Assembly (NCBI RefSeq): GCF_023015695.1
Contig: NZ_JALKAS010000002.1
Coordinates: 323,501 to 387,500 of the forward strand
Length of the DNA stretch: 64,000 bases
Direction: 5' to 3'
Source of the DNA: Jannaschia sp. S6380
GTDB taxonomy: Bacteria; Pseudomonadota; Alphaproteobacteria; Rhodobacterales; Rhodobacteraceae
Made by a program: the position numbers and the translations under genes. This document shows positions 57,194 to 64,000 of this stretch, piece by piece (the first letter of the stretch is position 1; each line of letters starts with the position of its first letter). The notes under the pieces are model-generated. The model was not told the origin of the DNA. It saw nothing but the letters and a program-made list of their open reading frames with translations, and made no database searches.

Positions 57194-57646
57194 ATGCGAA
57201 TGCAGGAACTGATCGGCGGCGGCCTTGTGGTCGCAGCCTTCTCGGCGCTGCCGGTTGCGGCGCAGGACCAGCCGGAGGGCGGATACGGTGCCTTTGCCGA
57301 TACCGCCGTGTCCGAATTGGTCGGACAGAACGTCTTGAGTGCCGTCGGCGACAATGTCGGCGAGGTCGAGGCGCTGGTCTCCGCGGACGGGGCGGTGTTG
57401 GCCGTCCTGGGCGTGGGCGGCTTTCTGGGGTTCGGCGAGCATGACGTCGCCGTCCCGCTGACCGAGCTGAGCCCCGCGGAGGGCGCTCTTCTGCTGGAAG
57501 GGCTGGACCGCGAGACGCTGGAAGCGATGCCCGAATACGGAGGCGAAGGCGAACCGCTTGCGATGAACACGACCGTCGCGGGTGCCCCCATCGCCGAGGA
57601 GCCGGCGCTGCCGGATGCCACGGTAATCGAGACGCCGACGGAATAG
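57194..57646 (+). CDS. Exported PRC-barrel domain protein
   Basis: A 150-residue protein with a signal peptide ending SALPVAAQ and one PRC-barrel domain (SELVGQNVLSAVGDNVGEVE through GGFLGFGEHDVAVPL). PRC-barrels are small beta barrels found in RimM and photosynthetic reaction-centre H subunits and, as here, in exported proteins of unclear role. GGAGG lies five bases before the ATG at 57194. It is the shorter of two tandem paralogues; their barrels share V-G-x-N-V-L-S and GVGGFLGxGEH. Confidence 0.8.
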   Translation: MRMQELIGGGLVVAAFSALPVAAQDQPEGGYGAFADTAVSELVGQNVLSAVGDNVGEVEALVSADGAVLAVLGVGGFLGFGEHDVAVPLTELSPAEGALLLEGLDRETLEAMPEYGGEGEPLAMNTTVAGAPIAEEPALPDATVIETPTE

Positions 57647-57829
57647 CGAAGGGAAACGAAGGAGCGGGCCGGAACCGGCCCGTTCCACGTCGGGCCGGTC
57701 GTCGGGCCGGAGTCCGAAACGCGAATACCGGCGTTCGGGTTCCGGTTGGCCGGCCGGCGCGAATTCTTGGAACTTCGGCCCGGTGACGCGGTTGTGAGGG
57801 CACTGCAAACAAAACACCAGGAGTGTTCC

Positions 57830-58936
57830 ATGACCACCCACAAGCTGCTTCTCAGCAGCGTGGCAGCCGCCGCGCTCATTTCCACTGGCGCCTTCGCGCA
57901 AACCGCCGTCGTGCCCGAGGAAGATGCCGAAGTCGAAGCCGTGATTCTGGACGCCGATGGCAACCCCGTCGAGGGCGGTGCCTCCGCCAACGCGCTGGGC
58001 GGCCAGATCGTCGTCGAGCAGGGTGACGCCGAAGTCGAGGTGACCGTCGACGACCCGGTCGTGACCGTTGATCAGGCGCGCCCCGAAGTGCTCGTCGAAC
58101 AGGCGCAGCCGGAGATCACCGTGACCGTGGCCGAGCCGACCGTGACGGTCGAGCAGCAGGCCCCGATCATCACGATCGAACAGGCGCAGCCCGAGGTCAC
58201 CGTACGGATCCCCGAGCCCACGATCACCGTGCGCATGCCGGAACCCGACGTGAACGTCGCCACCTCGGAGCCGGAGATCGCCGTCGAGCAGCCGCAGCCG
58301 ATCGTGCGTTTCGTGCGTCCCGAGCCGCGGATCACCATCGAGGAGTCCGAGCCGAACGTGCAGGTCACCTCGGCTGAGCCCGAAATCCGCGTGAACCGCG
58401 CCGAGAACGCCGCGATCGCCGTCGAGCAGGCCGATGCCGACGTCAATATCGAGACCGAGGGCGACGGCGAAGTGATGCTGTCGGATGCGGAGCCCGTCGT
58501 GAATGTCGAGCAGGCCGAAGGCGCCGACATCCAGGTCGAGCAGGCCGATGCCGAAATCCTGATCGAGGAGGAAGGCGACGCCAACGTGAACGTGGCTGAC
58601 CGTGGCGAACTCGTCGCCGGGGGCCTCTACGCCGCATTCGCCGATGCGCGCGTCTCGGACCTGGTCGGCATGAACGTGCTGAGCGAGACCGGTGACGACG
58701 TCGGTGAGATCGACAGCCTCGTGATGGCCAATGGCGGTCTTCTGGCGGTTGTCGGTGTCGGTGGTTTCCTGGGTCTGGGCGAGCATGAAGTCGCCATCCC
58801 GCTGGACCGCTTCGCAATGACGGACGGTGCGCTAATCGTGGACGCGTCCACTGAGGCGGAGCTGGAAGGCATGCCGGAATGGGACCAGTCCGGTGAGGTC
58901 GTCCCGCTCGACATGACGGTCGGCGACGCATACTGA
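57830..58936 (+). CDS. Exported PRC-barrel protein with nonapeptide-repeat domain
   Basis: A 368-residue protein: signal peptide (residues 1-24), an acidic linker, thirteen exact 9-residue repeats of the form x-P-x-[VI]-x-[VIF]-x-x-x (75-191), a degenerate acidic continuation (192-262), and a C-terminal PRC-barrel (about 272-330: SDLVGMNVLSETGDDVGEID, GGFLGLGEHEVAIPL). The alternating hydrophobic pattern predicts short beta strands separated by proline turns, fitting a beta-solenoid or extended stalk. The protein is strongly acidic. AGGAG precedes the ATG. A strong terminator follows. Function is unknown; an envelope or surface role is inferred. Confidence 0.8.
   Translation: MTTHKLLLSSVAAAALISTGAFAQTAVVPEEDAEVEAVILDADGNPVEGGASANALGGQIVVEQGDAEVEVTVDDPVVTVDQARPEVLVEQAQPEITVTVAEPTVTVEQQAPIITIEQAQPEVTVRIPEPTITVRMPEPDVNVATSEPEIAVEQPQPIVRFVRPEPRITIEESEPNVQVTSAEPEIRVNRAENAAIAVEQADADVNIETEGDGEVMLSDAEPVVNVEQAEGADIQVEQADAEILIEEEGDANVNVADRGELVAGGLYAAFADARVSDLVGMNVLSETGDDVGEIDSLVMANGGLLAVVGVGGFLGLGEHEVAIPLDRFAMTDGALIVDASTEAELEGMPEWDQSGEVVPLDMTVGDAY
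58052..58402 (+). repeat. Thirteen degenerate 27-base coding repeats
   Basis: The region encodes thirteen back-to-back nonapeptides (DPVVTVDQA, RPEVLVEQA, QPEITVTVA, EPTVTVEQQ and so on, ending EPEIRVNRA) with no insertion or deletion. The proline at position 2 and hydrophobic residues at positions 4 and 6 are kept in every unit. The DNA has diverged between units, so the array is old and under selection at protein level. Confidence 0.85.
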
Positions 58937-58959
58937 TCGCGCCGATCCGGTGATAGTTA

Positions 58960-58987
58960 GGGCCCCCGTTCTGCGGGGGCCCTTTTT
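58960..58987 (+). terminator. Rho-independent terminator after the repeat PRC-barrel gene
   Basis: A perfect 9-bp stem GGGCCCCCG/CGGGGGCCC with a five-base loop TTCTG is followed by TTTTT, 24 bases past the stop. Confidence 0.9.
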
Positions 58988-59166
58988 CGTGCCGATTGCG
59001 CCGATGGGGGCCTGCCGTCCGGGCCTGGCCCGACCGCGATGACACGCTCGCGCCGCGCCTTGGCTGCCGGCGCCAAGTTTTGCTTTATTTTCGCAGCCGA
59101 CGCGGTGATCATCCGCCGCGGGGGGCGCGCAGACGTCCATCCTGGAGCGACAAGAGGGAGACGACA

Positions 59167-59508
59167 ATGAGCAAGCGCGACGAGCTTATCGGGAAGTACG
59201 CCGACGAGATCCGCAGCAAGATCGGGCAGGAGCCCGACATGGACCTGCTGCGCAAGGTGACCATTGGATGCGGGCCTTCGATCTACAACCGCGACAGCGC
59301 GACCGTTGCCACGAGCCAGCCCAAGGAAATGGAGACGGTCAAGAATAACTTCCTGATCCGGAAGCTTGGCTTGTCGGACGGTCCCAAGCTGGACGACGCC
59401 ATCGACAAGGCGGCGGAAACCTATGGCAAATCGAACGCCACCAAGTATCGCGCGGTGTTCTACTATCTCCTCGTCAAGCATTTCGGGAAAGAGAACGTTT
59501 ACGCCTGA
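59167..59508 (+). CDS. DUF2853 family protein
   Basis: A 113-residue cytoplasmic protein of mostly helical character: MSKRDELIGKYADEIRSKIG, MDLLRKVTIGCGPSIYN, VKNNFLIRKLGL and KYRAVFYYLLVKHFGKENVY. This is the DUF2853 family, common in alphaproteobacteria and bacteroidetes, whose function is unknown. GAGGGAG lies upstream of the ATG. It stands alone between terminators, ahead of clpB. Confidence 0.88.
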   Translation: MSKRDELIGKYADEIRSKIGQEPDMDLLRKVTIGCGPSIYNRDSATVATSQPKEMETVKNNFLIRKLGLSDGPKLDDAIDKAAETYGKSNATKYRAVFYYLLVKHFGKENVYA

Positions 59509-59531
59509 GGGCCATGTCCTGCGGCCGGGGT

Positions 59532-59557
59532 GGGGGCGTCCTTGGGGCGCCCCTTTT
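59532..59557 (+). terminator. Terminator after the DUF2853 gene
   Basis: A six-bp stem GGGGCG/CGCCCC with a nine-base loop is followed by TTTT, 24 bases past the stop. It separates this gene from clpB. Confidence 0.65.
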
Positions 59558-59573
59558 GCCGTTCGGCGAAGGG

Positions 59574-59602
59574 TTGCAGATCGGCAACAGGGTGCCCATC
59601 TG
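59574..59602 (+). promoter_or_regulatory. Candidate heat-shock (sigma-32) promoter of clpB
   Basis: TTGCAG, 15 bases, then CCCATCTG resembles the RpoH consensus (TTGAAA, about 14 bases, CCCCATnT). It lies about 80 bases upstream of the clpB start, right after the preceding terminator, and clpB is a classical heat-shock gene. The match is imperfect and by eye. Confidence 0.4.
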
Positions 59603-59680
59603 CATTCCGTCGGCCCGCGAGGGCGCCGTGCCTCTGACGGGCGGCGCGAATGCCGGGCGCTGCAACCGAGGAGACGGGCG

Positions 59681-62296
<2,616 letters not shown>

Positions 62297-62306
62297 CGAA
62301 ACGATC

Positions 62307-62331
62307 GGGGCGGCCGGAAGGGCCGCCCCTT
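62307..62331 (+). terminator. Terminator after clpB
   Basis: A perfect 9-bp stem GGGGCGGCC/GGCCGCCCC with a five-base loop is followed by TTCAT, 10 bases past the clpB stop. The U-tract is short. Confidence 0.6.
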
Positions 62332-62482
62332 CATGTCCGATGGCGGACGCGTGATCGGTCCGGCGTTTCGGAACAATCGTCGCGCGAAAAACCTTACATT
62401 GTCGTGAGGCAGAGCGATTTTCCTTCGCGTGCGGTCTAGGTAGCATACATACGATCCAGGCGACCGAGGATGAGGACGACCC

Positions 62483-63379
62483 ATGATCAAGCCGCAGCTG
62501 ACCCGAGCCGACGTGACGCCCGAAGGATACTGGTGGAGCCGCCGGCGTCTGATCGCGGCGATGGGGGCGGGGTCGATCGCGGCGGGGTTCGGGCCTGGCC
62601 TGCGCGCGCAGGAAGAGCTGGAGCCCAACACCTGGGAGCAGATCACGAACTACAACAACTTCTACGAGTTCGGAACGGGCAAGGGCGATCCGGCCGAGAA
62701 CGCGCAGGACATGCGGACCGACCCGTGGCGCGTCACGGTGGACGGCTTGGTCGAGAATCCGGGCGAGTATGATCTGGCCGAGCTGATCGGCGACATTCCG
62801 ACGGAAGAACGGATCTATCGGTTCCGCTGTGTCGAGGCCTGGTCGATGGTCATTCCGTGGAACGGCTTCGAGCTGAACAGGCTGTTGGCGAAGATTGGCG
62901 TTCGGCCCGAGGCAGGGTATGTCCGCTTCGAGACGGCCGTCCTGCCCGACGTGATGGAAGGCGTGCGCTATCCGATCCTGGATTGGCCCTATGTGGAGGG
63001 GCTGCGGATGGACGAGGCGATGCATCCGCTGACGATCATGGCCACGGGCATCTACGGGCGGCCGATCCCGAACCAGAACGGTGCGCCGATGCGCCTGGTC
63101 GTGCCTTGGAAATACGGCTTCAAGGGCATCAAGTCGATCGTGCGGATCAGCCTGACCGAGGAGCAGCCGCTGAACACCTGGCAACAGTCGAACCCGAACG
63201 AGTACGGCTTTTACGCGAACGTGAACCCCGAGGTGGATCACCCGCGCTGGTCCCAGGCAAGTGAGCGCGTGATCGGCGCTGGCCTGTTCGGCGGCCGGAT
63301 CGATACGTTGCCGTTTAACGGATATGCCGATCAGGTCGCGTCGCTCTACGAGGGCATGGACCTTCGTGAGAACTTCTGA
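62483..63379 (+). CDS. msrP: Periplasmic methionine sulfoxide reductase, catalytic subunit
   Basis: A 298-residue molybdopterin enzyme that repairs oxidised methionines in periplasmic proteins. A Tat signal with twin arginines ([10 protein letters not shown], residues 19-28) sends it folded across the membrane. The molybdenum-ligating cysteine is C116 in [40 protein letters not shown] sequence is typical of the sulfite-oxidase fold. GAGGACG precedes the ATG. msrQ overlaps its 3' end by 14 bases. Confidence 0.95.
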   Translation: MIKPQLTRADVTPEGYWWSRRRLIAAMGAGSIAAGFGPGLRAQEELEPNTWEQITNYNNFYEFGTGKGDPAENAQDMRTDPWRVTVDGLVENPGEYDLAELIGDIPTEERIYRFRCVEAWSMVIPWNGFELNRLLAKIGVRPEAGYVRFETAVLPDVMEGVRYPILDWPYVEGLRMDEAMHPLTIMATGIYGRPIPNQNGAPMRLVVPWKYGFKGIKSIVRISLTEEQPLNTWQQSNPNEYGFYANVNPEVDHPRWSQASERVIGAGLFGGRIDTLPFNGYADQVASLYEGMDLRENF

Positions 63380-63989
63380 GCGCTTGTCGACCTTCGCCGC
63401 ATATGGCCAGGCGATTTCCGGGGCCGCGCGCAAGGTGCCCACTTGGCCGGTCTATATGGCGGGGGTCGCCTTGGGGGCCTGGGAGATCTGGGTCGGACTG
63501 AACGCCATCGACCCGGTCGAGGCGCTGGAACTGGCGCTGGGAATGTTGTCGCTGCAGTTCCTGCTGGCATCGCTGACGATAACGCCGCTGATGCGTTTCG
63601 CGCGCATCAACCTGGTGAAGTTCCGCAAGCCGCTGGGTCTGCTGGCCTTTGGGTTTCTCACGCTTCACTTCCTGGTCTGGCTCGCGCTCGACCTTCAGCT
63701 TCGATGGGGGCTGATCGGCGCCGAGATCGTCAAGCGACCGTACCTGACCGTGGGGTTCGCGGCCTTCATCCTGCTGATACCGCTGGCCGCAACGTCCTGG
63801 CAGGGGGCGGTCCGGCGGCTGGGCGCGCAGGCCTGGGGGCGCCTGCACCGACTGGTCTATGTGTCGGTGATCCTCGGCGGCGTGCATTTCGTCATGCAGG
63901 AAAAGGTCTGGACGACGGAATCGCTTCTCTACCTCGGGGCTGCGATTCTGCTGGTCGGGATGCGACTCGCCTGGATTCGTCGTTGGTAG
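63366..63989 (+). CDS. msrQ: Haem-binding membrane subunit MsrQ
   Basis: A 207-residue inner-membrane cytochrome of the ferric-reductase-like family that passes electrons from the quinone pool or flavin reductase to MsrP. Six membrane segments are visible. Haem-ligand histidines lie in [14 protein letters not shown] and in [21 protein letters not shown]. No ATG is suitable; the GTG at 63366, inside the msrP end, gives the expected length. A TTG 18 bases later is an alternative. Confidence 0.92.
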   Translation: MRTSERLSTFAAYGQAISGAARKVPTWPVYMAGVALGAWEIWVGLNAIDPVEALELALGMLSLQFLLASLTITPLMRFARINLVKFRKPLGLLAFGFLTLHFLVWLALDLQLRWGLIGAEIVKRPYLTVGFAAFILLIPLAATSWQGAVRRLGAQAWGRLHRLVYVSVILGGVHFVMQEKVWTTESLLYLGAAILLVGMRLAWIRRW

Positions 63990-64000
63990 GTCGTCGGCCG

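Noticed and set aside
57664..57682. Hairpin CGGGCCGG-AA-CCGGCCCG after the first PRC-barrel gene as a terminator
   Set aside because: The loop is too tight and no U-tract follows, so it is not counted as a terminator.
62370..62400. General-stress (EcfG-type) promoter before msrP
   Set aside because: GGAAC is present at 62370, but the element 17 bases later is CCTT instead of CGTT; one matching half is not enough.

Overview
The window is a GC-rich (mostly around two thirds G+C), densely coded chromosomal segment of an alphaproteobacterium, most likely a Rhodobacterales member of the roseobacter group. The main reasons are a RegB/RegA redox two-component pair, an alphaproteobacterial tsaE-amgK-murU-addB-addA-trxA operon, DUF6525 and DUF5872 small proteins, a glnK-amtB pair, a TRAP-type periplasmic binding protein, and a short repeat of the type seen in this order. 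I see no tRNA, rRNA, CRISPR array, insertion sequence or prophage. Almost all of it reads as core or conserved accessory chromosome.

Layout, left to right. 0-9 kb: the start of an exported MuiA-like protein, asd, a DUF5872 protein, an MFS permease with a small membrane protein, a glycosyltransferase, and a loose minus-strand set of sulfotransferase-like protein, zinc alcohol dehydrogenase and class IV aminotransferase. 8-15 kb: YggT, a thioesterase, an UMF1-type MFS permease overlapping mepA and a phytase-esterase-like protein, an inverted pair of short repeats, a LOG-family protein, a serine/threonine dehydratase and a DMT permease. 15-19 kb: a lysine/diaminopimelate stretch, dapD to dapE, with four small proteins in between; asd supplies an earlier step of the same pathway. 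19-31 kb: yaaA, recQ, an orphan TRAP binding protein, rsmD, a divergent flavoprotein reductase/peroxiredoxin pair, then an Lrp regulator divergent from arginase and ornithine cyclodeaminase (arginine to ornithine to proline), MscS, pterin dehydratase, a FemAB-like acetyltransferase, GDPD and RidA. 31-39 kb: a type I secretion ABC/HlyD pair behind PBP1A, divergent from glnK-amtB.

39-41 kb is the clearest accessory island. It holds a 10-cysteine exported OmpA-like protein and, just upstream, a protein with a MACPF/perforin-like signature, in DNA that drops to 52-55% G+C. 41-50 kb carries tsaE, the peptidoglycan-recycling pair amgK-murU, the recombination nuclease addBA and trxA, preceded by a PAS protein without a kinase core. 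51-54 kb holds divergent regB and regA, without senC. 55-64 kb holds ahcY, two PRC-barrel proteins (one with thirteen exact 9-residue beta-type repeats), a DUF2853 protein, clpB with a sigma-32-like promoter, and the msrPQ periplasmic methionine sulfoxide repair system.

The best candidates for undescribed biology are the MACPF-like/OmpA-like pair, the nonapeptide-repeat PRC-barrel protein, the sulfotransferase/dehydrogenase/aminotransferase set, and the secretion pair with no visible substrate. Start codons were chosen by ribosome-binding site, overlap with neighbours and family length; several are GTG and one (regB) is probably TTG.
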